Counted from the stretch's first letter, positions 8,606-19,506 are shown. The stretch: DNA of 64,000 bases from Paenibacillus flagellatus (GCF_003217775.1 NZ_QJVJ01000011.1:124001-188000), one strand, 5' to 3'. Notes: generated by a model from the sequence alone, not told the origin. A program made the numbers and translations.

Positions 8606-9562
8606 TCACGCCTGCCCGGGTGTATGCTCCGGCTGCTCCCGCACTTCCGTCCCGTCGTCGAGCCGAAGCCATGTCTCGAACGCTCGCTCGCCTTCCTTCA
8701 GCCGGATCAGGCGCGCTCCCCGCGGAAACCCTTCCCGGCCGTACGTATTGTAGCCCGTCGCCCGGCCGTAGCAGAGACGGACGCCGAACAGCTCTCCCCA
8801 ATAATCGTTGATATGGTCGTGACCGCAAAACGTCCCCACGACGTCCCCCGCTTCGACCAAAGCGGCGAACAAGCCGCTGTTCAGCTGCGGGCAGCAAACG
8901 TCTTCATGCTTGTGTCCGTAGCACGTCTCCACCTCCCACACTTGGCGGTATTCCGGCAGCGGGATATGGAAGAAGGCGAGCGCCGGAACCGGTTGTCCGC
9001 CGTTTTCTCCGGTCAGCCGCGCCGATTCGCGCTCGTACCAGCCGATCTGATCGCGGCGCACCCAATCGTAGCCGCGAACGTGCGGCACCGGCGAGTACGC
9101 CCCGGAGTCGAAGCCGTACAGCGCCGCCGCCGTCCGGCCGTCCCGCCCTTGCACACGCAGGACGAAGTTGGAGGCGCCCGTCGCCTCTTCCGGTCCGCGC
9201 TCCGATACGACATGGCGAAACCGCCCGACGGACGCCGCCAGCTCGTCTCGCGTGATAAGCTGCTCCGTATCGTGATTGCCGAACACGACCGTCCACGGAA
9301 TCCCGTTCCGCTCGGCCGTCGATACCGCCTCGCGGAAGGCGCCGATCGGGTCGGTGCAGGGGCGGTCGCCTTCCTTCACCCCGCCGGTATAAATGACGTC
9401 GCCGGTATAGACGATCAGGTCGGGCTTCTCTACCGCGACGACACGCTCCATCAGCGCCCGCGACCGCAAATCCGCTTCCCGTCCGTCCATCCAATGAATA
9501 TCGGTGAACTGGGCGATCGTAAACGTGCCGTCCTCGCGAAAGCACAATGCCGTTTTGCTCAT
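8606..9562 (-). CDS. Metallophosphoesterase (calcineurin-like)
   Basis: 318 residues. All signature blocks of the calcineurin-like phosphoesterase fold are present: FTDIHWMD (DxH), YTGDVIYTGG (GDxx), VFGNHD (GNHD), FFHIPLPE and FCGHDHIND (GHxH). These bind two metal ions. The start at 9562 has GGGAGAG seven bases upstream. A longer frame to 9694 would overlap the DeoR gene and lacks support. It resembles the PhoD/purple-phosphatase-like cytoplasmic family seen in polysaccharide and sugar clusters. The likely role is hydrolysis of a sugar phosphate or nucleotide in the same pathway, by context only. Confidence 0.85.
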   Translation of the reverse strand: MSKTALCFREDGTFTIAQFTDIHWMDGREADLRSRALMERVVAVEKPDLIVYTGDVIYTGGVKEGDRPCTDPIGAFREAVSTAERNGIPWTVVFGNHDTEQLITRDELAASVGRFRHVVSERGPEEATGASNFVLRVQGRDGRTAAALYGFDSGAYSPVPHVRGYDWVRRDQIGWYERESARLTGENGGQPVPALAFFHIPLPEYRQVWEVETCYGHKHEDVCCPQLNSGLFAALVEAGDVVGTFCGHDHINDYWGELFGVRLCYGRATGYNTYGREGFPRGARLIRLKEGERAFETWLRLDDGTEVREQPEHTPGQA

Positions 9563-9614
9563 ATTCGTTCTCTCCCATCCGTTAGGTAAGGTGGTTACGG
9601 CCGTCCCGAACCCG

Positions 9615-10394
9615 TCAATCGATCGGCTCGGCGATCCAGAGCCGGACACCGGCTTGCTCCAGCTGTTCCTTCCATTCCGCCGGGCAGCCCGCATCGGTCA
9701 CGATCGCGCTCGCGTCGCGCAGGCCGGCGATGCGGGCGAACGCCGTCCGGCCGAGCTTCGAATGATCGGCCAGCACGATCGCTTCCTCCGACCGCTCCAG
9801 CATCCGCCGCGAGACGCTCGCCTCGTTCCAGTCGTAGTCGGTTAAGCCGTCGACCGACGATACGCCCCCGACCGACAAAAACGCCTTGTGCGCCTTCAGC
9901 TCGCCCAGCTGCCGTTCCGTCATCGGGCCCGACACGAAGCGCAATCCCGGATTCGCTTCGCCGCCGGCGAAAAACACCCGTCCCGCGAACCGCTCCATCG
10001 CGAGCAGCAGCACCGGCACCGAATGCGTCACGATCGTCACGTCGGCGCGGTCGCGCAAATGGTTCACGAGCTCGAGCATCGTCGTCCCGTGGTCGACCAT
10101 GACCGTCTCGCCTTCCCGGACGAGCGACGCCGCCAGCTTGCCGATCGCCGCCTTTTCCGCCCTGCGCTCCTCGGCGCGCTGGGGGAACGGCGCTTCCCGC
10201 AGCGCCATCCGGTTCGCGACGGCGCCGCCGTACACCTTGGACAGCCGGCCTTCCTTCTCGAGCCGGTCCAGGTCGCGGCGGATCGTCTCCGTCGAGACGC
10301 CGAGCAGCTCGGCGAGCGGCTGCACCTGCACTTTGTCGTGCTCGCTCAGCTGCCGCAATATCGTCTTGCGGCGCTCCTCGTACGTAAGCGACAT
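9615..10394 (-). CDS. DeoR/GlpR family transcriptional regulator
   Basis: 259 residues. The N-terminal DeoR helix-turn-helix (residues 1-57) includes TYEERRKTILRQLSEHDKVQVQPLAELLGVSTETIRRDLDRLEKEG. The C-terminal sugar-phosphate sensing domain contains MVDHGTTMLELVNHL and VVTHSVPVLLLAMER-like blocks. Family members bind a phosphorylated sugar effector and usually repress the adjacent operon. The start at 10394 follows AGGAGG with a seven-base spacer. It heads the uronate cluster on the same strand and probably controls it. Confidence 0.9.
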   Translation of the reverse strand: MSLTYEERRKTILRQLSEHDKVQVQPLAELLGVSTETIRRDLDRLEKEGRLSKVYGGAVANRMALREAPFPQRAEERRAEKAAIGKLAASLVREGETVMVDHGTTMLELVNHLRDRADVTIVTHSVPVLLLAMERFAGRVFFAGGEANPGLRFVSGPMTERQLGELKAHKAFLSVGGVSSVDGLTDYDWNEASVSRRMLERSEEAIVLADHSKLGRTAFARIAGLRDASAIVTDAGCPAEWKEQLEQAGVRLWIAEPID

Positions 10395-10424
10395 CGGATC
10401 GCCTCCTGAATTCAACATTCATTT

Positions 10425-10606
10425 GACTATTGATGATGAATCGTGTTGTTTATTGTTGATGTTATCCGGATTTCGGTCTCGCGTCAAGAGCGTTTTTTCG
10501 GGGGGCGGGAAAGGATCGCTTCGTTAGGGAGAGGAGTGTCGCAGAAAGGGCGTGCCTGTTGTATGATGAAGCATGTTAGTCATCCGAATGAAGGCGGTGC
10601 AGTTCG
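10425..10606. other. Divergent intergenic region between the DeoR regulator and the Uma2-like gene
   Basis: About 180 bp of AT-richer DNA. On the minus strand it contains a run with AACAATAAACAACACGATTC about 25 bp upstream of the DeoR ribosome site, a plausible autoregulatory operator and promoter zone. No exact repeat pair could be fixed. On the plus strand AAGGCGGT precedes the Uma2-like start. Confidence 0.35.
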
Positions 10607-11142
10607 ATGATTCATGACGAAGCGATGGAGGAAACGAAAGAAAGAAACGAGGTTTGGGACGGCAAGAAGTTGATGAGGAGTCCGGGATCGCCCCGGCATG
10701 AACTTGTACTCATTCGAATCGCATCCGTGATCGATCATTTCGTTTTTGCCAATAAACTTGGTTACCTGTTTTCCTCCAACATCGCCGTCTACTTGGAGAA
10801 CGATCCGTCGAGCAAGGACTTCGTCATGCCGGACATCACCTTCGTCTCCGTGGCGAACAAACGGATCGTGAAGCCGATGGGCATCCGGGGCACCCCCGAT
10901 CTGGTCGTCGAGGTCGTATCTCCCGGTATCCGCAGCACGCGTCGCGACCTGGTCGACAAGTTCAACAAATACGAGAAATACGGCGTAAACGAATATTGGA
11001 TCGTCGATCCGATCGGCAACGTCATCGAGCTGTATTCGCTCCAGCGGGCGACGGGAACTATGCGCAGGTGGAGCAGTCCGTTTTGCTGCCCGGCATCGAG
11101 CTGCCGTATGAGCGAATTTTCGAAGACATATTCGAGGAGTAA
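10607..11142 (+). pseudogene. Uma2 (DUF820) family endonuclease-like gene, frameshifted near its 3' end
   Basis: Residues 1-144 read cleanly as a Uma2/DUF820 restriction-endonuclease-like fold: VWDGKKLMRSPGSPRHELV, DPSSKDFVMPDITFVS, TPDLVVEVVSPGIRSTRRDLVDKFNKYEKYGVNEYWIVDP. These carry the D, E and Q/K residues of the PD-(D/E)XK core. At about 11045 the reading frame shifts by one base. The continuing sense is in the adjacent frame (GNYAQVEQSVLLPG, then ELPYERIFEDIFEE and stop at 11140-11142). The unshifted frame instead runs on through a terminator into the opposite gene. Either a real disabling mutation or a sequencing error would explain this. The core residues precede the shift. Confidence 0.7.
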
Positions 11143-11154
11143 GACGGCAGCATG

Positions 11155-11196
11155 GAAGAAGGGGAAGCGGCCTTTGACCGCTTCCCCTTCTTTTTC
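11155..11196 (+). terminator. Rho-independent terminator after the Uma2-like gene
   Basis: A stem AGAAGGGGAAGCGG pairs with CCGCTTCCCCTTCT (11078+100 region: right arm 11178-11191) across the loop CCTTTGA and is followed by TTTTTC. It also lies at the 3' end of the convergent gene at 11204. Confidence 0.85.
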
Positions 11197-11203
11197 GTTA
11201 CCG

Positions 11204-11578
11204 CTAGACGAGCCCGCCGCTTTCCTGCACGACGCGCAGCGCCTGATGGTGAACGTCCTCGCTCATGACGGCCGTCAGCAAAAAGTTGCGGCCCATCGTG
11301 TCGTCTTCGCCGCCGCCCGCGCTCATTCCGCTCGCGCTGACGTCGGCCGCGGCGAGAATGCCCGCGTTGCGGTCGGTGAAGTCGCCGCCGAGCGTCAAGT
11401 AGCCGAGGCTCGGAAAGTCGGCGTTCACCGGATTTTCGACATGGTCGATTCCTTCGCCCGGAAATCGGCCGACCTCATCGATGCGCATGTCCTCGATCCG
11501 CAGCGCCTTCAGCTTCGCCGCAGCGCCTTCCGCGTCTTCCCGGCTTTTGAAATAAGCCAATACGTTTTTTTCCGTCAT
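11204..11578 (-). CDS. Conserved hypothetical protein
   Basis: 124 residues. The N-terminus NVLAYFKSREDAEGAAAKLKALRIEDMRID has the beta-alpha-beta look of the ferredoxin-like or YflT-type stress-protein fold, where a sequence variable is parsed by a paired helix. A Gly/Asp-rich middle and a C-terminal HHQALRVVQESGGLV follow. The start has GGAGG nine bases upstream. It precedes a second small acidic protein on the same strand. Related proteins occur widely in Paenibacillus as hypotheticals (recollection, not searched). No enzyme motif is visible. Confidence 0.7.
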   Translation of the reverse strand: MTEKNVLAYFKSREDAEGAAAKLKALRIEDMRIDEVGRFPGEGIDHVENPVNADFPSLGYLTLGGDFTDRNAGILAAADVSASGMSAGGGEDDTMGRNFLLTAVMSEDVHHQALRVVQESGGLV

Positions 11579-11621
11579 CCTGCGTCACCTCCGTCCGACG
11601 GTTCGACAGCCGGAGAACCGG

Positions 11622-11780
11622 TCAACCGTTCTCTTGACGGTTGTCGGCCGCTTCCGCACGCTCGGCCGCTTCGCGGTCGGCGGCGTCCGCCAGCATCTCG
11701 GAATATTCGACGTCTTCGTTTTTCCCGACAGGCAGCTGCTGCTCGTTCGTCTCGGCGTTGTACGCGTTCGATTCGGTCAT
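11622..11780 (-). CDS. Small acidic hypothetical protein
   Basis: 52 residues, highly charged and likely disordered (TESNAYNAETNEQQLPVGK, then EYSEMLADAADREAAERAE). AAAGGAGG sits eight bases before the ATG at 11780, one of the best ribosome sites in this stretch, so it is probably expressed. It lies 43 bp upstream of the 124-residue hypothetical gene and is probably co-transcribed with it. The composition resembles small spore or stress proteins, but no family was recognised. Confidence 0.65.
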   Translation of the reverse strand: MTESNAYNAETNEQQLPVGKNEDVEYSEMLADAADREAAERAEAADNRQENG

Positions 11781-11961
11781 GGGTGTATCCTCCTTTATCG
11801 CCACGATTTGGACGAACGTAGTATGCCACGAACGGTCGGGATTTTATGCATGCCCGACCGGCCGCAGGCGGAGGCGCGACGTCGATCCGGGACGATTCGG
11901 GTTTCAAGAGGCGGCGGACGAACATGGACCGGGACCACTGTCGAACGGTACCCAAGCCGTG

Positions 11962-12171
11962 TCATAAGCGCTTTCCGGGCGTACCGGGCCTGCTGTTGGA
12001 TTTCATCCCAATCGATTCGCTTCGACCGGACCATAAAGGACGTTCCCATTGGAAACGTTCCAACCGAATCGCCTCCACCGTCTTGCTGTCGTTCGGTTCG
12101 AACCGTTTCTGCTGGATATAATCCAACGGCGGGTCGGTTTCGTCTCCGTTCGCGGCTTCCTCATTGGACAA
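11962..12171 (-). CDS. Possible small ORF or coding remnant
   Basis: The reading frame has codon use like real genes here for about 45 codons (SNEEAANGDETDPPLDYI, then RFEPNDSKTVEAIRLERFQW), after which it becomes implausible. A sensible-looking frame resumes one shift away near 12030 (MVRSKRIDWDEIQQQARYARKA). The only start is TTG, and no Shine-Dalgarno is visible. It lies just past the dnaJ terminator. It may be a decayed or frameshifted small gene; confidence is low. Confidence 0.3.
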   Translation of the reverse strand: MSNEEAANGDETDPPLDYIQQKRFEPNDSKTVEAIRLERFQWERPLWSGRSESIGMKSNSRPGTPGKRL

Positions 12172-12192
12172 AATCCAACGGCGCTGCCGGAT

Positions 12193-12246
12193 CCAACTAA
12201 AAAAGCCATCGTCCGTTCCCGTCCGGGAATCGGAGATGGCTGGAGG
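12193..12246 (-). terminator. Terminator of the hsp70 operon
   Basis: On the minus strand AGCCATC...TTCCC pairs with GGGAA...GATGGCT around a GGAC loop, with small internal mismatches, and is followed by six T residues. It lies just after the dnaJ stop. Confidence 0.8.
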
Positions 12247-12253
12247 CGGGCGA

Positions 12254-13375
12254 TCATTCGCCCAAAAACGCTTTTTTCATCCGCTCGAAAATCGTCTGAT
12301 GCTGCTCGTGCGTATGCTCGCCGGTTTGTTTGCCGAAGTCGCGCAGCAGCTCTTTTTGCTGATCGGTCAAGTTCGTCGGCGTCACGACGACGACGCGCAC
12401 TTGCTGGTCGCCCTGCCCGTAGCCGCGCAGACGCGGGACGCCTTTGCCCTTCAAGCGGAAATACGTTCCCGTCTGCGTGCCGGCCGGAATTTTGAGCTTG
12501 ACCTTTTCGGTCAGCGTCGGGATTTCGATTTCGTCGCCGAGCGCGGCCTGAACGAACGTAAGCGGCACTTCGCAGAAAATGTCGTCCCCTTCGCGCTCGA
12601 AAAAGTCGTGCGATTTCACGCGGATGACGATATACAAGTCGCCCGGAGGCCCGCCCTTCGTACCGCCTTCGCCTTCGCCCGATACGCGCAGCTGCGCGCC
12701 GTCGTCGACGCCCGCCGGAATTTTGACGTGGATTTTGCGCTGGCGCTTTACTTTGCCGGCGCCGTGGCACGTCGAGCATTTGTCCTTGACGATCGTGCCT
12801 TGCCCGTTACAGGACGAGCAGACGCGGCGATTGACGATTCGGCCGAACGCCGTATTTTGCACGACCTCCTGCTGTCCCGTACCGCGGCACGTTTGGCACG
12901 TTTCCGGACGGGTTCCCTGCTTGGCGCCGGTGCCGTGACACGTATCGCACGACTCCGTCCGCGGAATTTGGATGTCGAGCTCTTTGCCGAACACCGCTTC
13001 CTTGAACTCGATCGTCATCGTATATTGCAGATCGGCCCCGCGCTGCGGAGCGTTCGGATTGCGCCGCTGGCCGCCGCCTCCGCCGAAGAACATGTCGAAG
13101 ATGTCGCCGAAGCCGCCGAAGTCTTGGCCGAAGCCGCCTCCGCCCATGCCCTGGCTCGGGTCCGCGTGGCCGAAACGGTCGTAATTCGCCCGCTTTTGGC
13201 CGTCGCTCAGCACCTCGTACGCTTCCTTCGCTTCCTTGAACTTCTCCGCCGCATCGGCCGCCTTGTTGACGTCCGGATGGTACTCGCGGGCAAGACGGCG
13301 GTACGCCTTCTTGATCTCGTCCTCCGACGCATTTTTCCCCACGCCCAGTACCTCGTAATAATCGCGTTTGCTCAC
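12254..13375 (-). CDS. dnaJ: Chaperone protein DnaJ
   Basis: 373 residues, normal length. An N-terminal J domain with the HPD tripeptide (YHPDVNKA) stimulates the DnaK ATPase. It is followed by a Gly/Phe-rich linker ([24 protein letters not shown]), four CxxCxGxG zinc motifs ([32 protein letters not shown]) and the C-terminal substrate-binding region. The start is GTG with GGGGGG upstream. It is the last gene of the hrcA operon and is separated from dnaK by 259 bp of tandem hairpin repeats, which is wider than the other gaps in this operon. Confidence 0.97.
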   Translation of the reverse strand: MSKRDYYEVLGVGKNASEDEIKKAYRRLAREYHPDVNKAADAAEKFKEAKEAYEVLSDGQKRANYDRFGHADPSQGMGGGGFGQDFGGFGDIFDMFFGGGGGQRRNPNAPQRGADLQYTMTIEFKEAVFGKELDIQIPRTESCDTCHGTGAKQGTRPETCQTCRGTGQQEVVQNTAFGRIVNRRVCSSCNGQGTIVKDKCSTCHGAGKVKRQRKIHVKIPAGVDDGAQLRVSGEGEGGTKGGPPGDLYIVIRVKSHDFFEREGDDIFCEVPLTFVQAALGDEIEIPTLTEKVKLKIPAGTQTGTYFRLKGKGVPRLRGYGQGDQQVRVVVVTPTNLTDQQKELLRDFGKQTGEHTHEQHQTIFERMKKAFLGE

Positions 13376-13395
13376 CGTTTCACCCCCCCTACTAC

Positions 13396-13562
13396 TTCCC
13401 CAAAAAGTGACGATATCCTTCGTAGCTTATTCCGAATACTTTTCGGGGACCCCAATACCTTACCCCAAAAAGTGAAGTTTGCCTCTGTAGCTTATTCCGA
13501 GTACTTTTCGGGGACCCCGGAACCTTCCCCAAAAAGTGACGATATCCTTCGCAGCTTATAAA
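13396..13562. repeat. Tandem 64/65-bp hairpin repeat between dnaK and dnaJ (about 2.6 copies)
   Basis: Copy 1 is 13396-13459, copy 2 is 13460-13524 and partial copy 3 runs from 13525 to about 13562. Each full unit opens with CCCCAAAAAGT and closes with ACTTTTCGGGG, which pair with a single mismatch to give a long stem around the conserved GTAGCTTATTCCGA. Copies 1 and 3 are nearly identical over their shared length (GACGATATCCTTCG), while copy 2 differs there. The element lies in the transcribed spacer of the operon. Confidence 0.9.
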
Positions 13563-13572
13563 CGCAAAACGA

Positions 13573-13606
13573 AAGTCAAAGCCGCGGTCACCCGGGGCTT
13601 TGACTT
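13573..13606 (-). terminator. Hairpin/attenuator downstream of dnaK
   Basis: AAGTCAAAGCC (13573-13583) pairs perfectly with GGCTTTGACTT (13596-13606). On the minus strand it is followed by TTTCGTTTT. It could be a weak terminator or an mRNA 3'-end stabiliser that sets the dnaK:dnaJ ratio. Confidence 0.6.
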
Positions 13607-13634
13607 CCGACGAATCGTTCGCCTGTTCGTCCGC

Positions 13635-16168
<2,534 letters not shown>

Positions 16169-16193
16169 TTCGGTGCCTCCTTATGATCCTCGT

Positions 16194-17720
16194 TCATTCG
16201 TCGGATTTCATTTTGATCACGGTATGTATGCGCAGCACGGCGGCGGCCACCTCGCCGGCCGCCCGCAGCGCATGCACCTTCACCCGTGTCGGATCCATGA
16301 CGCCCCGCGCCAAGCAATCGGCGACGTGGCCCGTATCGCAATCGATCCCGTGCCGGTCCGATCGCTCGGCCAGCTGGGCCGCTTTTACCGCTTCGACTTT
16401 TTCGAGCGGGTTGAAGCCGGCGTTTTGCGCGATTTGCGCGAGCGGCTTGCGCAGCGCATGGGCGACCGCCTCGACGCCGAACGCCTCGAGGCCCGTCACC
16501 GTCTCGCGGTACCGCTCGAGCTCGTGGGCGACCGCCATCTCGACCGATCCGCCGCCGGGCAAGTACCCGCCGCGGATCGCCGCCTGGACGGCCGCCGCCG
16601 CGTCGCGGGCGATGCGCGCCCGCTCGCCGACGACCTCGCGCGTGCTCGCGCCGACGAGCACCGTCGCCGTCGGCTTGCCGGCGCCGCCCGCCACGCGGAC
16701 GCGCCGGATGCGGCCGTCGTACGCGAGCGAGCCGCACCGGCCCGCATAGGCGGCCAGCTCGCGCTCCGGCTTCGCCAGCGCCGAACGGCGGGCCGGGCGT
16801 GCGCCGGTATGCTCGCACAGCCGCTCGAGCTCCCGCTTCGGCACCCGCTGCAGCAGCATGATGCCGTGGTCGGCGCAAAACTGCTCCGCCTCCGGGTCCG
16901 CCCCGCGATCGAGCGCGACGAGCCGCACGTTCAGCGCGAGCAGCTTGCGCAAATGGTCCGCGAACCGCTCCTTCATCTTCATAAACGTCTGGAAGCCCGC
17001 CTCGGTGACGAGCGCTTCTTCCTCCAGCTTCTCCGGCTCCAAGGCGTCGTACAGCACGAGCACCGACGAGCCGCCGAGCTCCGCCTCGAACTGATGCGCC
17101 TGGAACGGCCGCTGCTCGAGCAGCAGACCGGGCCACACCTCGTTCCCTTGCCGTTCGTGCGAGACGACGAGCTCCGCGAAGCGGAACGACTCCTCGGCCA
17201 GCCGCGCGCCGCCGAGCAGCCGGGCCGCGTCCACGACGAGCTCCGCGATGTCGCCGTTTTCCCGGCCGGCGACGTAGGCGATCCGGTATAGAATCGGATC
17301 GTCCGGTCCGCCGACCGACCGCGAGCGCGCGAGCATCCGCTCCGCCGCGAAGCGGATTCCTTCCTGCATCCCTTGCACCACTTTGGCGACCGGGACGCCT
17401 TTCGTCACTTGGCTTACCCCTTCGGCCACGAGCGCGCCGGCGAGCACCGTCGCCGTCGTCGTGCCGTCGCCGATCTGCTCCTGCTGCGAACGCGCCACCT
17501 GCACGAGCATTCTCGCCGCCGGGTGGGTGACGTCCATCTTCTCGAGAATGGTCGCTCCGTCGTTCGTCACCAGCACGTCGCCGCGGGGGCCGACGAGCAT
17601 CGTATCGAGCCCTTTCGGCCCGAGCGTCCCTTCGACCGCGGAGCAGATGGCGCGAATCGCGGCCGCGTTGTTCAGCAGCGCGGCGTGGCGTTCTTCTCCT
17701 TCATGGTTCGCCTGTTTCAT
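16194..17720 (-). CDS. TCP-1/thermosome-like (group III) chaperonin
   Basis: 508 residues. The equatorial domain carries group II/III rather than GroEL-type motifs: AVEGTLGPKGLDTMLV, TNDGATILEKMDVTHPAARMLV, GDGTTTATVLAGALV and GGYLPGGGSVEMAVAHE. The tail ends GVMDPTRVKVHALRAAGEV, as in thermosomes, with no GroEL GGM repeat. It is a Cpn60-fold ATPase expected to form double rings with a built-in lid, needing no GroES. Bacterial group III chaperonins in hsp70 operons of some Firmicutes are known. The start at 17720 has GAGAGG upstream; a start at 17780 would overlap hrcA. It lies between hrcA and grpE and so should be CIRCE-regulated. Confidence 0.92.
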   Translation of the reverse strand: MKQANHEGEERHAALLNNAAAIRAICSAVEGTLGPKGLDTMLVGPRGDVLVTNDGATILEKMDVTHPAARMLVQVARSQQEQIGDGTTTATVLAGALVAEGVSQVTKGVPVAKVVQGMQEGIRFAAERMLARSRSVGGPDDPILYRIAYVAGRENGDIAELVVDAARLLGGARLAEESFRFAELVVSHERQGNEVWPGLLLEQRPFQAHQFEAELGGSSVLVLYDALEPEKLEEEALVTEAGFQTFMKMKERFADHLRKLLALNVRLVALDRGADPEAEQFCADHGIMLLQRVPKRELERLCEHTGARPARRSALAKPERELAAYAGRCGSLAYDGRIRRVRVAGGAGKPTATVLVGASTREVVGERARIARDAAAAVQAAIRGGYLPGGGSVEMAVAHELERYRETVTGLEAFGVEAVAHALRKPLAQIAQNAGFNPLEKVEAVKAAQLAERSDRHGIDCDTGHVADCLARGVMDPTRVKVHALRAAGEVAAAVLRIHTVIKMKSDE

Positions 17721-17760
17721 GCGAAACGCTTCCTCTCCGGGCAGCCGGCCGCGCTCCCCG

Positions 17761-18786
17761 TCATTTGTACCAGCGGGCAAGCACGACGGCCATATCCTTC
17801 GACAGATGGTCCAGCAGGTTGATCACCTTCCCGTATTCCATCCGGGTCGGCCCCAGAATGCCGATCGTTCCGAGCAATTGTCCGTCTATCGAATAGGATG
17901 CCGTAATCAAACTGCAGTTATTAATCGCCTCGACGCTGTTTTCCGTGCCGATCTTCACCTGAATGCCCGGGGGCGCTTCGGAGAACAGCCGGACGAGCGT
18001 ATGAGCCTCGTCGAACAGATCGAGAATGCCTTTCACCTTGTCGACGTCCTTGAATTCCGGCTGCGTCAGCATATTCGTCGATCCGCTGACGTAGATGCGG
18101 TCTTCCTCGTCGCTCTGCACGACGCCTTCGATCATCCGGATCAGCTCTTCGTATTTCGATACGTATTTGCCGATTTCGGAGCCGACTTCGTTGTACAGCC
18201 GCGACTTGAAATGAATAAGCGGCACGCCGGCCAGACGGGCGTTCAGCAGGTTGACGATTTTTTCGATCTCGTGAACCGGCACGCCCTCGGGGATCGAAAT
18301 GACCCGATTTTCCACATGCCCGGTATTCGTCACGATGATCGCGACCGCCGACGAATCGTTCAACGGCACGATTTGCAAATGCTTCAGCGTCGTCGTCATC
18401 AGCTCCGGCCCCATCACGATCGACGTATAGTTGGTCAAGCCGGACAAAACCGTCGCGACGTGCTGGATGATCGACTCCATCTCTTGCAGCCTTTCGGCGA
18501 AAAACAGCTTGAGCACGTCGAGCTCGTGCACGGACAAATTCGCCCGCTTCACCAAATGGTCCACATAGTAGCGGTACCCTTTATGGGAAGGAATGCGTCC
18601 CGCCGACGTGTGCGGCTGCTCCAAAAATCCGAGCTCCTCCAGATCCGACATTTCGTTGCGGATGGTGGCCGGACTGAATCCGACATCGCCCCGCTTGGAA
18701 ATGGTACGTGACCCGACAGGCTCCGCTGAACGGATGTAATCGTCTACGATGGCGCTCAAAATCAGTTTCTGACGTTCAGTTAACAT
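17761..18786 (-). CDS. hrcA: Heat-inducible transcription repressor HrcA
   Basis: 341 residues from the ATG at 18786, which has AAAGGAGG seven bases upstream. An N-terminal winged helix (LTERQKLILSAIVDDYIRSAEPVGSRTIS, SPATIRNEMSDLEELGFLEQPHTSAGRIPSHKGYRYYVD) binds CIRCE. The C-terminal GAF-like dimerisation domain ends LLDHLSKDMAVVLARWYK. HrcA represses its own operon until unfolded protein titrates the chaperonin needed for its activity. In B. subtilis that chaperonin is GroEL; here the operon encodes a group III chaperonin, which could act as an alternative partner (inference). Confidence 0.97.
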   Translation of the reverse strand: MLTERQKLILSAIVDDYIRSAEPVGSRTISKRGDVGFSPATIRNEMSDLEELGFLEQPHTSAGRIPSHKGYRYYVDHLVKRANLSVHELDVLKLFFAERLQEMESIIQHVATVLSGLTNYTSIVMGPELMTTTLKHLQIVPLNDSSAVAIIVTNTGHVENRVISIPEGVPVHEIEKIVNLLNARLAGVPLIHFKSRLYNEVGSEIGKYVSKYEELIRMIEGVVQSDEEDRIYVSGSTNMLTQPEFKDVDKVKGILDLFDEAHTLVRLFSEAPPGIQVKIGTENSVEAINNCSLITASYSIDGQLLGTIGILGPTRMEYGKVINLLDHLSKDMAVVLARWYK

Positions 18787-18827
18787 GCGCGGACCTCCTT
18801 TGATCTCCAAGCTTTTCCGGCGTGTCG

Positions 18828-18854
18828 TTAGCACTCAATCGAAAGGAGTGCTAA
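18828..18854 (-). promoter_or_regulatory. CIRCE operator for HrcA
   Basis: A perfect CIRCE inverted repeat: TTAGCACTC, nine bases, GAGTGCTAA. It lies 42 bp upstream of the hrcA start, downstream of the promoter, as expected for repression of the hrcA-dnaJ operon. Confidence 0.98.
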
Positions 18855-18865
18855 ACCTTATTACA

Positions 18866-18895
18866 AAAATACCAAAAAGAAAAGCACCTTGTCAA
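18866..18895 (-). promoter_or_regulatory. Sigma-A promoter of the hrcA operon
   Basis: On the minus strand TTGACA (18890-18895) and TATTTT (18866-18871) are 18 bp apart, with CIRCE immediately downstream. The -35 hexamer is a consensus match. Confidence 0.7.
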
Positions 18896-18896
18896 G

Positions 18897-19358
18897 TCAG
18901 TCAAGGCGCTTCATGACCGCGATTTCGTCGCAGTTGTTTTGTTTTTTGCAATGGACGCAATCGGTCCAAACTTTCTCGGGGAAGATTTCCTTCGGCACGA
19001 CCGTAAACCCGTTTTTTTCGAAAAAAGCGACCTCGTACGTGAGCGCCATAATTTTCGGAATTCGGTTCGCCTTCGCCTCCTCGGTCAAAAACGAGACGAT
19101 CTTCCGGCCGATTCCTTGGCCCTTGTAGCCGTCCGTCACGCCGAGCGAGCGAATTTCGACCAGGTCTTGTCCGAGCCGGAACAGCGATCCGCAGCCGACG
19201 AAGCGTCCTTCGTACTCGGCGATGACGAACGTATCGATATGGCGCCCGAGCGCTTCCTTCGAGCGCGGAAGCATGATTCCTTTCTCCGCATAGCTTTGAA
19301 TGATGTCATAGAGCGAATCGACGTCGCTCTCGGTCGCTTTTCTGCAAGTAACAGTCAT
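18897..19358 (-). CDS. GNAT family N-acetyltransferase
   Basis: 153 residues. It has an acetyl-CoA binding GNAT core: RKATESDVDSLYDIIQ, VEIRSLGVTDGYKGQGIGRKIVSFLTEEAKA (motif A, Q/RxxGxG/A) and EVAFFEKNGFTVV. The layout resembles the ArgA-like glutamate N-acetyltransferase group, and the extra C-terminal CVHCKKQNNCDE Cys cluster is typical of that branch in Firmicutes. The start at 19358 has AAGGTGG upstream; the GTG at 19370 overlaps that site. It sits between hemW and hrcA, but the CIRCE promoter begins right after it, so it belongs to the upstream transcript. Confidence 0.85.
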   Translation of the reverse strand: MTVTCRKATESDVDSLYDIIQSYAEKGIMLPRSKEALGRHIDTFVIAEYEGRFVGCGSLFRLGQDLVEIRSLGVTDGYKGQGIGRKIVSFLTEEAKANRIPKIMALTYEVAFFEKNGFTVVPKEIFPEKVWTDCVHCKKQNNCDEIAVMKRLD

Positions 19359-19506
19359 GTCGGTTCCCACCTTGCCGCAAATCTAGGATAATATGAATAA
19401 ATATACATTCGTGTTCGGTTTTATGCAAGAGGTTTTTATCGCGGACTCCTTGCCCTCCGGTGGAAGGAAGCTTCCGCAAAAGCCGGACCGTTCCTTGCCG
19501 CCGCGA

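Noticed and set aside
13396-13562. Possible CRISPR array
   Set aside because: Repeat units are directly adjacent with no unique spacers, and no cas genes are near.
16194-17780. The chaperonin gene as a GroEL
   Set aside because: The equatorial motifs and tail are of thermosome type and the GroEL GGM tail is missing.
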